Source: Castellaniella sp. UBA6218 (GTDB lineage Bacteria; Pseudomonadota; Gammaproteobacteria; Burkholderiales; Burkholderiaceae_B). Taken from it: DNA of 7,146 nucleotides. Below the pieces are notes generated by a model. The model was given only the letters and a program-made list of their open reading frames with translations, did not search any database and was not told the origin of the DNA. This document shows positions 1-6,766 of this stretch, one piece after another. Position 1 is the stretch's first letter; each line of letters starts with the position of its first letter. Both the position numbers and the translations under genes were made by a program. The stretch spans positions 1 through 7,146 of the forward strand of contig DISE01000011.1 in the NCBI GenBank assembly GCA_002421865.1. Direction: 5' to 3'.

Positions 1-181
1 GCAACGGACACAGTAGTGATCGTGTGTGTAGCCGACACAATTGAACAAAACAACGCAACCCAAGTGCACCGCGCCACGGATCTGCTACAATGCAGCCCGT
101 CGCAAAGCGCTTGATGTGCTTCTTCCAAATTAGTAATCAAGTCCCCGGCCCTCGCGCCAGAGACTCGATTGCAACCAGTTA
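1..181 (+). other. Probable 23S-5S rRNA spacer
   Basis: No convincing coding frame, tRNA or recognisable 23S 3' end is visible here. The position directly before a 5S gene suggests the internal spacer of an rrn operon whose 23S lies outside the window. A TACAAT hexamer at 86-91 resembles a -10 box, but no -35 partner sits at a proper distance, so it is not called as a promoter. The last part holds an imperfect hairpin (135-170) listed separately. The assignment is by context only. Confidence 0.5.
135..170. other. Imperfect hairpin just upstream of 5S rRNA
   Basis: Arms 135-149 and 156-170 pair at 12 of 15 positions around a six-base loop. The hairpin ends 11 bases before the 5S gene, so it could be a precursor processing stem. 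All three mismatches on the + strand are A against C (139/166, 144/161, 146/159). On the complementary strand these become G-U wobbles, giving a continuous 15-pair stem. Function is not known to me. Confidence 0.5.
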
Positions 182-297
182 TGCTTGACGACCATAGCAA
201 GGTGGACCCACTCCTTCCCATCCCGAACAGGACAGTGAAACGCCTTCGCGCCGATGATAGTGGGTGGACACCTGTGAAAGTAGGTCATCGTCAGGCT
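182..297 (+). rRNA. rrf: 5S ribosomal RNA
   Basis: This is the 5S RNA of the large ribosomal subunit. It contains the typical proteobacterial core, including CCCATCCCGAACAGG, AGTGAAACGCC and GCGCCGATGATAGTG. The ends pair into helix I: 183-191 with 288-296, nine pairs including one G-U. That fixes the boundaries to within one or two bases and gives a length near 116 nt, usual for the family. The sequence resembles betaproteobacterial 5S. An intrinsic terminator follows within about 10 bases, so this is the end of its transcription unit, presumably a complete rrn operon whose 16S and 23S lie to the left. Confidence 0.97.
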
Positions 298-307
298 TTT
301 ATATCGC

Positions 308-345
308 AAAACCCCCGCAGAGAACCTCTGCGGGGGTTTTGTCTT
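308..345 (+). terminator. Intrinsic terminator after 5S rRNA
   Basis: A perfect 15-pair stem (308-322 with 326-340) has a GC-rich core, CCCCCGCAGAG/CTCTGCGGGGG, and a three-base loop. It ends in TTTT, then GT and CTTTT. The A-run on the 5' side means the structure could also work on the other strand. It marks the end of the rRNA transcription unit. Confidence 0.95.
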
Positions 346-426
346 TTGTGCGCGACCGAATGACTCGGAAACGAGAACGCTCTCAGCTCGGTCAGTCGCG
401 GTCTGGCCCGTGTCCGGGCGCATCCC

Positions 427-435
427 TGATAGAAT
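427..435 (+). promoter_or_regulatory. Possible extended -10 promoter for the 484-852 gene
   Basis: The sequence TGATAGAAT fits an extended -10 element (TGn followed by TAGAAT, five of six bases of TATAAT). No good -35 hexamer lies 16-18 bases upstream, as expected of extended -10 promoters. A start near 442 would leave a leader of about 40 bases before the ATG at 484. Inferred from pattern only. Confidence 0.4.
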
Positions 436-483
436 GAACTTTTCAAACGCTGGCGCACGGCCTGCGCCCACGCAGGAGATCTC

Positions 484-852
484 ATGATTCAAGGCGACGA
501 TACCCACGACATGGACAAGGGCCTGAGCCAGCGGCAGCTTGTTCATTTGATGTATGGATTGTTCGCCGTGGGCATTCTGTCCGCGGGCATCTTCGGCGCG
601 GCCGCGCTGGCCGCCGTGGTGCTGGCCTATCTGAAGCGTGGCGACATGGTCGGCACCGTCTATGCCGGACACATCGACTGGATCATCAGGACGTTCTGGT
701 GGGGCTTGCTATGGCTGGCGCTCAGCGCCCTGGGCAGCCTGATCTTCGTCGGCTTCGTCACGGGCCTGGTGGCCGTGATCTGGATCATCTATCGCATCGC
801 CAAGGGCTGGCTGGCGCATTGGGCGGGGGAAACGCCGCTGCCGGGTCTGTGA
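484..852 (+). CDS. Small three-helix membrane protein, DUF4870-like
   Basis: This 122-residue protein is predicted to sit in the inner membrane; its biochemical role is unknown. Hydrophobic stretches are seen at about residues 22-50, 69-85 and 86-104. A short polar N-terminus precedes them, and a basic loop (YLKRGD, 49-54) lies between the first two. The stretches IRTFWWGLLW (68-77) and IIYRIAKGWL (101-110) resemble the C-terminal half of proteins annotated DUF4870 in beta- and gammaproteobacteria; this is recalled similarity, not a search result. The ATG at 484 is preceded by AGGAG at 474-478, five bases away, which favours it over the internal ATG at 511. The gene stands alone between the 5S terminator and a convergent SWIB gene, so the context says nothing about its function. 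Confidence 0.8.
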   Translation: MIQGDDTHDMDKGLSQRQLVHLMYGLFAVGILSAGIFGAAALAAVVLAYLKRGDMVGTVYAGHIDWIIRTFWWGLLWLALSALGSLIFVGFVTGLVAVIWIIYRIAKGWLAHWAGETPLPGL

Positions 853-942
853 TCCGTCGCTGACCCGCATTGCGGGCTTCCGGAGCCTCTGACGCCTTGC
901 CTGGCGGCTAGGCTTTCGTCCGGCCCGGGGCAGGCCTGGACA

Positions 943-967
943 GGCGGGGCTGCCGCGACAGCCCGCC
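943..967 (-). terminator. Hairpin downstream of SWIB gene, possible terminator
   Basis: Arms 943-952 and 959-967 form nine pairs with one bulged G (946) and a six-base loop. The structure begins 10 bases past the stop codon of the minus-strand SWIB gene and lies between two convergent genes. No T-run follows on either strand, so it is at best a non-canonical terminator or an mRNA-stabilising 3' hairpin. A smaller hairpin, CCCGC-ATT-GCGGG, lies at 864-876 just past the 484-852 gene. Confidence 0.35.
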
Positions 968-977
968 GCAACCCTGC

Positions 978-1250
978 TTATTTCAGGTGTTGGCTGACCA
1001 GTTTGGTCAGTTCGAACATCGAAACCTGATCCTTGCCGAACAGGGGGCGCAGCTTGGCATCCGCATTGATGTTGCGACGGTTCGCGGGGTCCTGGAGATC
1101 ATGCTTCTTGATATAGTCCCAGACGCGCTTGGTGACTTCGGTGCGAGGCACGGCTTCGTTGCCGATCACGGCCGCCAGGGTGGCGCTGGGGGTCAGGGGC
1201 TTCATGAATGCCGCATTGGGTTTGCGACCGGACTTTTCGGTGGTTGCCAT
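978..1250 (-). CDS. Stand-alone SWIB/MDM2-domain protein
   Basis: The 90-residue product consists of a short basic, polar N-terminus (1-15) followed by one SWIB/MDM2 fold (about 16-90). Recognisable blocks are FMKPLTPSATLAAVIG (15-30), RTEVTKRVWDYIKKHDLQD (36-54) and FGKDQVSMFELTKLVSQHL (71-89). In eukaryotes the domain occurs in SWI/SNF chromatin-remodelling subunits and in MDM2. In bacteria it is found alone, or fused to topoisomerase I in chlamydiae. The role of the free-standing proteobacterial form is not established; a DNA-associated role is often supposed. The ATG at 1250 has GGAG at 1263-1260, nine bases upstream. The gene is monocistronic, divergent from pyrC and convergent with the small membrane protein gene. 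Length is complete for this type. Confidence 0.93.
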   Translation of the reverse strand: MATTEKSGRKPNAAFMKPLTPSATLAAVIGNEAVPRTEVTKRVWDYIKKHDLQDPANRRNINADAKLRPLFGKDQVSMFELTKLVSQHLK

Positions 1251-1289
1251 GTATGCAGGCTCCTACAGTGTTGAGTGAATAGCCCTCGC

Positions 1290-1318
1290 AGCATACCGCG
1301 TGTTTCCTCGAAAGACAA
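1290..1318 (-). promoter_or_regulatory. Candidate promoter for the SWIB gene
   Basis: Read on the minus strand, TTGTCT (1318-1313) and TATGCT (1295-1290) are separated by 17 bases. Each matches four of six consensus bases. The start would be near 1283, giving a leader of about 33 bases with the Shine-Dalgarno at 1263-1260. No comparable promoter for the divergent pyrC was found. Confidence 0.4.
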
Positions 1319-1380
1319 AACAGGATTGTCAGACCGTGTCACAGACTTCTTCCCATGTTTCCACGAACCATGACGCATCC

Positions 1381-2475
1381 ATGGCCGGGCATTCCGCCCC
1401 GCCCGCCCGCATCCGCCTGATCAGGCCTGACGACTGGCATCTGCATCTGCGTGATGGCGCGGTGCTGCGCGACGTGGTGCTGGACTCCGCACGGCAATTC
1501 GGGCGCGCCATCATCATGCCCAATCTGAAGCCCCCCGTGCTGACGACAGAGGATGCGCGCGCCTATCGCGAACGCGTCCTGGCCGCCCTGCGCGAAGCCT
1601 GTAAGCGGGTGGGCGCCGGCGAGGAACCGTCCTTCGAGCCTCTGATGACCTTGTATCTGACGGACCGGACAACGCCCGATGAGATCCGTCGGGCGCGCGA
1701 GAGCGGCTTCGTGCATGGGGTGAAGCTCTATCCGGCCGGAGCGACGACCCACTCGGACGCCGGCGTGACGGATTTGCTGGGCCAGTGCCGGCAGACGCTC
1801 GCGGCGATGCAGGACTGCGGCATGCCGCTGCTGGTCCACGGCGAAGTCACCGATCCGACGGTCGATCTGTTCGACCGAGAGGCGGTCTTCATCGAGCGGG
1901 TCATGCTGCCCTTGCGTCGGGCTTTTCCCGAATTGAAAGTGGTGTTCGAGCATCTCACCACGGCGGACGGCGCAGCCTATGTCACCGAGGCGGACGGCCC
2001 CGTCGGCGCGACGCTGACGCCACAGCATTTGTTGTATAACCGCAACGCCCTGTTCAAGGGAGGGCTGCGCCCCCACTGGTACTGCCTGCCCGTCCTGAAG
2101 CGGGAAACCCATCGTCTGGCCTTGCTGAAGGCGGCGACCAGCGGCAATCCGCGCTTCTTCCTGGGGACGGACAGCGCTCCGCACCCGCGCGGAGCCAAGG
2201 AACAGGATTGCGGTTGCGCGGGCTGCTACACGGCCCGCCACGCCATGGCGCTTTACGCGACGGCCTTCGAGTCCGTCGGCCGCCTGGACCGGCTGGAAGC
2301 TTTCGCCAGCCTTCATGGCCCGGCCTTTTACGGCCTGGCGCCCAATACCGGTTCGCTGACGCTGGAACGGGTGGCGGACCCCATTCCTCAGGAACTGCCG
2401 CTGGGCGACGACGTGGTCGTCCCACTGGCCGCCGGCGAGTCCCTGCACTGGAGGATGGGCCAGGACGCGGAATAG
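1381..2475 (+). CDS. pyrC: Dihydroorotase, class II (E. coli PyrC type)
   Basis: The enzyme reversibly cyclises N-carbamoyl-aspartate to dihydroorotate in de novo pyrimidine synthesis, in the cytoplasm, using a binuclear metal centre. Numbering from the ATG at 1381 (364 residues), all expected ligands are present: H20 and H22 in DDWHLHLRDG, K115 (the lysine that is carboxylated) in GVKLYPAG, H153 in LLVHGEV, H191 in VVFEHLTT and D264 in FLGTDSAPH. The mobile-loop threonines T122-T123 and the CGCAGC block also match E. coli PyrC (about 348 residues). A few extra residues occur around 71-83 (REACKRVGAGEE). The start is uncertain: the frame is open back to GTG 1300, and GTG 1336 has AGGA ten bases upstream, whereas ATG 1381 has no clear Shine-Dalgarno. 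Residues before 1381 are Ser/Thr-rich and outside the conserved fold. The gene is monocistronic and convergent with uup. Confidence 0.96.
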   Translation: MAGHSAPPARIRLIRPDDWHLHLRDGAVLRDVVLDSARQFGRAIIMPNLKPPVLTTEDARAYRERVLAALREACKRVGAGEEPSFEPLMTLYLTDRTTPDEIRRARESGFVHGVKLYPAGATTHSDAGVTDLLGQCRQTLAAMQDCGMPLLVHGEVTDPTVDLFDREAVFIERVMLPLRRAFPELKVVFEHLTTADGAAYVTEADGPVGATLTPQHLLYNRNALFKGGLRPHWYCLPVLKRETHRLALLKAATSGNPRFFLGTDSAPHPRGAKEQDCGCAGCYTARHAMALYATAFESVGRLDRLEAFASLHGPAFYGLAPNTGSLTLERVADPIPQELPLGDDVVVPLAAGESLHWRMGQDAE

Positions 2476-2495
2476 CCCTTTAGGGCTGTTCCGCG
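2466..2495 (+). terminator. Hairpin spanning the pyrC stop codon
   Basis: Arms 2466-2479 and 2482-2495 form 14 consecutive pairs with a two-base TT loop (effectively four bases). One pair is T2473-G2488, a wobble if transcribed from the + strand, which points to the pyrC mRNA as the structured molecule. The pyrC TAG (2473-2475) lies inside the left arm. No T-run follows, so this is not a textbook intrinsic terminator. It may terminate with other factors or protect the pyrC mRNA 3' end. It also lies 33 bases beyond the end of uup. Confidence 0.45.
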
Positions 2496-2527
2496 CCTGG
2501 CGGATGGCGCGCCTTGCTGGCGGCCGT

Positions 2528-4372
<1,845 letters not shown>

Positions 4373-4399
4373 GAGGCGGGCGGCGGTGAGGCGGTCGCT

Positions 4400-4422
4400 G
4401 GTCCCGGCGGCGGGCCGGGACC
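4400..4422. repeat. 8-base perfect inverted repeat between uup and rnpB
   Basis: GGTCCCGG (4400-4407) and CCGGGACC (4415-4422) flank a seven-base spacer. It lies 28 bases upstream of the chosen uup start codon and would form a stable hairpin in the uup leader if transcription starts further right. AAAA follows on the + strand but no T-run occurs on either, so it is not a normal terminator. An operator or leader structure is possible. Confidence 0.45.
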
Positions 4423-4478
4423 AAAAGTGTATTGTCGCAGTTTGGCCGGGCGCGTGCCGGAGATGTCCCACGCTGTCG

Positions 4479-4484
4479 TACAAT
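4479..4484 (+). promoter_or_regulatory. -10 box of the rnpB promoter
   Basis: TACAAT (five of six consensus bases) ends six bases before G4491, the first base of the RNase P RNA P1 helix. That is the spacing expected if transcription starts at the mature 5' end, as in E. coli rnpB. The -35 region at about 4455-4461 (TGCCGGA) is poor, so the assignment rests on the -10 and its position. Confidence 0.6.
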
Positions 4485-4490
4485 GCCGTC

Positions 4491-4896
4491 GCGGGGCAGA
4501 TCGGGCGATCGCGGTGCCGTCAGGCATCGAGGAAGGTCCGGACTCCATCGGGCGCGATAGCGGCTAACGGCCGTCCGGCGATCCTTTCGGGGAAAGCCGA
4601 GGACCAGGGCCACAGAGACGAGTCTGCCGCGGGGGTGAGCCGCAAGGCGCACACTGGTACGGCCATCTCCGTACTGTCCGTCCGGCTTGTCCGGGCGGTC
4701 CGCGGCAGGGTGAAACGCGGCAACCTCTATCGGGAGCAACATCAAATAGGCATGCGCCGGCTTCGTGCCGACAGGGCGGCCCGCCCGAGCATGCGGGTAG
4801 ATGGCTAGAGCGGTCCAGCAATGGCCCGCCCAGAGGAATGATCGCCCGCCGGGGCAACCCGGCGTACAGAATCCGGCCTATAGATCTGTTCCGCCT
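4491..4896 (+). ncRNA. rnpB: RNase P RNA, class A
   Basis: This is the catalytic RNA that, with the RnpA protein, removes 5' leaders from precursor tRNAs. Conserved blocks appear in order: GAGGAAGGTCCGGACTCC (4529-4546), CCACAGAGACGAG (4610-4622), AGGGTGAAAC (4707-4716), GGCAA of the L15 tRNA-CCA-binding loop (4719-4723), GGGAGCAACATCAAATAGG (4732-4750) and AGAGGAATGATCGCC near 4832-4846. The ends pair as P1: 4491-4502 with 4883-4894, twelve pairs including two G-U. That sets the boundaries and a length near 405 nt. Unusually, almost nothing separates AGGGTGAAAC from L15, so the usual P13/P14 hairpins have no room there. The P12 position (4624-4708) instead encloses three hairpins. The gene is divergent from uup and upstream of the mraZ promoter. 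No clear T-run terminator follows. Confidence 0.96.
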
Positions 4897-5176
4897 TCAT
4901 ACAGGGAATTGTGCGCATTCGGCCGCCGTGCCGTAGCGCCCACCCATGTCCTTGGCGCCTGCCGGGCCGTGTCAAGGCAGGCAAACGCAAAATGCCCCTA
5001 CGCCACGCCTCCCGCCTGCGTCCACCTCGGAAATTCGCGCAGGTCCGGCCGGACCGGTCCCCGGGCGCCAAGCCCCCGACCTGATAAAGGACTTTCAATT
5101 TAGTTCCCAATGCATTGATTTTTCAGGTTTTTATTTCCGGGCTAATTCGCAAAAACAGTTGTAAGTGCTTGTTGTC
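4897..5176. other. Non-coding gap between rnpB and the mraZ promoter
   Basis: No credible gene is visible on either strand; the open frames here have no ribosome binding site and resemble no protein I know. The left part is GC-rich and holds an inverted repeat (GCCTGCC 4957-4963 with GGCAGGC 4976-4982) and a nested palindromic cluster at 5040-5083. From about 5085 the base composition drops to roughly one third G+C and stays low to 5199, a sharp change from the surroundings. This AT-rich stretch leads into the mraZ promoter. The terminator of rnpB should lie somewhere in this gap, but no canonical one is seen. Confidence 0.6.
5040..5083. repeat. Nested palindromes upstream of the dcw cluster
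   Basis: A 14-base perfect palindrome, GGTCCGGCCGGACC (5042-5055), overlaps a second one, GGACCGGTCC (5051-5060). Both lie within a wider inverted repeat, CAGGTC (5040-5045) with GACCTG (5078-5083), extended by GG/CC inside a one-base bulge. The structure could be a rnpB 3' hairpin without a T-run, or a protein-binding site. It sits at the boundary where the sequence turns AT-rich. Confidence 0.45.
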
Positions 5177-5229
5177 ATTGAATAAATTTCAATTTTTGCC
5201 TTGACCGGTTTCGATCCATCCCGTAGAGT
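5177..5229 (+). promoter_or_regulatory. Promoter of the mraZ/dcw operon with UP-like tract
   Basis: TTGACC (5201-5206, five of six -35 bases) and TAGAGT (5224-5229, four of six -10 bases) are separated by 17 bases. A start near 5236 would leave about 38 bases of leader before the mraZ GTG. The 22 bases at -59 to -38 (5177-5198) are mostly A and T and include ATTGAATAAATTTCAAT, an inverted repeat placed as a UP element would be. This is the counterpart of the E. coli Pmra promoter that drives the first division genes. Confidence 0.7.
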
Positions 5230-5264
5230 GGGACAAAGTAGTTTTTTGTGTCATGAAGTGGGAG
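5225..5264 (+). promoter_or_regulatory. MraZ operator, four boxes at 10-base spacing
   Basis: Read in tens, the sequence is AGAGTGGGAC, AAAGTAGTTT, TTTGTGTCAT, GAAGTGGGAG. The outer two boxes carry a full GTGGGA (5228-5233, 5258-5263); the inner two are degenerate but keep GT at the same phase (5238, 5248). MraZ is known to bind tandem TGGG-type repeats at 10-base period in E. coli and AAAGTG-type boxes in mollicutes, upstream of its own gene. Box 1 overlaps the -10 hexamer and box 4 overlaps the Shine-Dalgarno GGGAG (5260-5264). Binding would therefore block transcription and cover the translation start region. Confidence 0.75.
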
Positions 5265-5273
5265 AAACCCCTC

Positions 5274-5702
5274 GTGTTTCAAGGAAGCAGCGCGCTCACG
5301 CTGGATGCCAAGGGCCGGATGTCCATTCCGGCCCGGCATCGTGACGCCCTGCAGGCCCAGGAACAGGGGCGCCTGACGCTGACACGGCATCCGGACGGCT
5401 GTCTGATGATCTATCCACGCTCCACCTGGGAGGCCAAGCGCGAGCAGATCGCGGCGCTGCCGGCTTCGGCGCGGCCCCTGCAGCGTCTGCTGCTGGGCAA
5501 CGCCCAGGACGTGGACATGGATGGGGCGGGCCGTATCCTGGTTGCGCCCGAATTGCGCATGGCGGCCGGCCTGAGCCGGGACGTCATGCTGCTGGGTCTG
5601 GGGTCGAACTTCGAATTGTGGGATCGCGCCCAATGGGAGGCGCGCTGCATGGCGGACGTGGGCAACCTCGATCCGGCCATTCTTGAACAGATTTCTTTCT
5701 GA
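5274..5702 (+). CDS. mraZ: Transcriptional regulator MraZ
   Basis: MraZ is the AbrB-like, ring-forming DNA-binding protein at the head of the dcw cluster, and it represses its own operon in E. coli. From GTG 5274 it has 142 residues, close to the family size (E. coli 152). The two diagnostic DxxxR motifs are DAKGR (11-15) and DGAGR (83-87), one in each half of the duplicated fold. The family-typical start FQGSSALTLDAKGRMSIP is intact. I prefer GTG 5274 because GGGAG lies nine bases upstream and homologues begin with MFQG. An in-frame ATG at 5253 would add seven residues but has no Shine-Dalgarno and lies within the operator. The stop is eight bases before rsmH. Confidence 0.95.
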   Translation: MFQGSSALTLDAKGRMSIPARHRDALQAQEQGRLTLTRHPDGCLMIYPRSTWEAKREQIAALPASARPLQRLLLGNAQDVDMDGAGRILVAPELRMAAGLSRDVMLLGLGSNFELWDRAQWEARCMADVGNLDPAILEQISF

Positions 5703-5710
5703 ACCCGCAC

Positions 5711-6766
5711 ATGGCGTATTCCCACCGCACCGTTCTGCTGGAACCGGCCATCGACGCGTTGTTGAGTCCCGCGTTCGGCCGCCGGTCGGCTGAGCCGGGG
5801 CAGGCGCCACCGCTTGATGGCGTGTATGTGGACGGGACGTTCGGTCGTGGAGGGCATAGCCGCCTGCTGTTGAGCCGGCTGGCCCCGGGGGCGCGGCTGC
5901 TGGTGTTCGACAAGGACCCCGCGGCGATCGCCGAGGCCCGGGCGCTGCGCGCCGTCGATGACCGGGTCGAGATCGTCCATGAAGGTTTCGCCGATCTGTC
6001 CGCGCAGCTCGACTGCCTGGGCATCGACCGGGTGGATGGCGTGCTGCTGGATCTGGGCGTGTCCTCGCCTCAGATCGACGAGGCGGAACGCGGATTTTCG
6101 TTCATGCGGGATGGCCCGCTGGACATGCGCATGGACACCAGCCGTGGACAAACGGCGGCGCAATGGCTGGCCGAAGCCGACCAGGAACAGATCAAGGAGG
6201 TCATCGCAGATTATGGCGAAGAACGGTTTGCTTTCCAGATTGCAAAGGCGATTGTTGCGCGCCGCCAATCCAGGCCGTTGCGCACCACGGGCGAACTTGC
6301 CGAGCTCGTCGCCGGTACCGTCCGTACGCGCGAAAAGGGTCAACACCCGGCCACCCGCACCTTTCAAGCTGTACGGATTCACATCAATGAAGAGCTCGCG
6401 CAGCTCGCGCACGCCCTCCCGGCAGCGCTGACCCGCCTGCGCGCGGGCGGCCGCCTGGCCGTGATCAGCTTCCACTCGCTGGAAGACCGCATGGTCAAGC
6501 AGTGCTTTGCCGCCGCGGCCCACCCGGGGCGCGATCGGGCGCGGCTGCCGATTCCCGAGCGGGACATGCCGCAACCCTACGTGACCTTGCTGGGCCGCGT
6601 TCAGGCTGACGCCGCCGAGGTGGCGGACAACGTGCGCGCGCGTTCGGCCGTGCTGCGGGTGGCCGAGCGGACCGCTGTGCCCCTGTCGCTGGACGAGGCC
6701 TCCGGGTTCGTCCGCCTGCCCGGTCGCCCGGTTTCGCCGCGCGGGGCGAGGAGGACGGCGCGATGA
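5711..6766 (+). CDS. rsmH: 16S rRNA (cytosine(1402)-N(4))-methyltransferase RsmH
   Basis: RsmH (formerly MraW) uses S-adenosylmethionine to methylate N4 of C1402 in the 16S rRNA decoding centre. The 351-residue product shows the SAM-binding loop DGTFGRGGHS (41-50), acidic DKD (67-69), GVLLDLGVSSPQID (110-123), RGFSFMRDGPLDMRM (127-141), HPATRTFQAVRI (212-223) and GGRLAVISFHSLEDRMVK (246-263). It is longer than E. coli RsmH (313 residues). An insert of about 15 residues (21-36, Pro/Gly/Arg-rich) precedes the SAM loop, and a basic C-terminal tail runs from about 321 to 351. The segment after 270 is shorter than in E. coli. ATG 5711 has only a weak Shine-Dalgarno, and the gene follows mraZ by eight bases, suggesting coupled translation. 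Its stop overlaps the ftsL start by four bases. Confidence 0.96.
   Translation: MAYSHRTVLLEPAIDALLSPAFGRRSAEPGQAPPLDGVYVDGTFGRGGHSRLLLSRLAPGARLLVFDKDPAAIAEARALRAVDDRVEIVHEGFADLSAQLDCLGIDRVDGVLLDLGVSSPQIDEAERGFSFMRDGPLDMRMDTSRGQTAAQWLAEADQEQIKEVIADYGEERFAFQIAKAIVARRQSRPLRTTGELAELVAGTVRTREKGQHPATRTFQAVRIHINEELAQLAHALPAALTRLRAGGRLAVISFHSLEDRMVKQCFAAAAHPGRDRARLPIPERDMPQPYVTLLGRVQADAAEVADNVRARSAVLRVAERTAVPLSLDEASGFVRLPGRPVSPRGARRTAR

Noticed and set aside
86..91. TACAAT as a separate promoter for the 5S gene
   Set aside because: No -35 hexamer occurs at 16-18 bases; the nearest candidate, TTGAAC at 41-46, is much too far away.
130..672. A 180-codon - strand frame over 5S rRNA and the next gene
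   Set aside because: It would read through the 5S gene and its terminator and has no similarity I recognise.
1271..1297. TTGAGT plus CATACC as a pyrC promoter
   Set aside because: The spacer is only 15 bases and the -10 match is poor; the overlapping minus-strand promoter for the SWIB gene is better.
4373..4483. A 37-residue N-terminal extension of Uup to the upstream ATG at 4483
   Set aside because: The extra residues do not resemble Uup N-termini, and they would cover the inverted repeat and the rnpB promoter region. The fold begins at MSDTLLAL.
4719..4723. GGCAA instead of the E. coli GGUAA in the L15 loop of RNase P RNA, as a possible altered tRNA-end contact
   Set aside because: As I recall the family consensus, C is common at this position in class A RNAs, so it is not unusual.
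4805..5110. A 101-codon - strand frame over the rnpB 3' end and the gap
   Set aside because: It overlaps the conserved 3' part of RNase P RNA, is rich in Arg and Gly, and has no ribosome binding site or recognisable domain.
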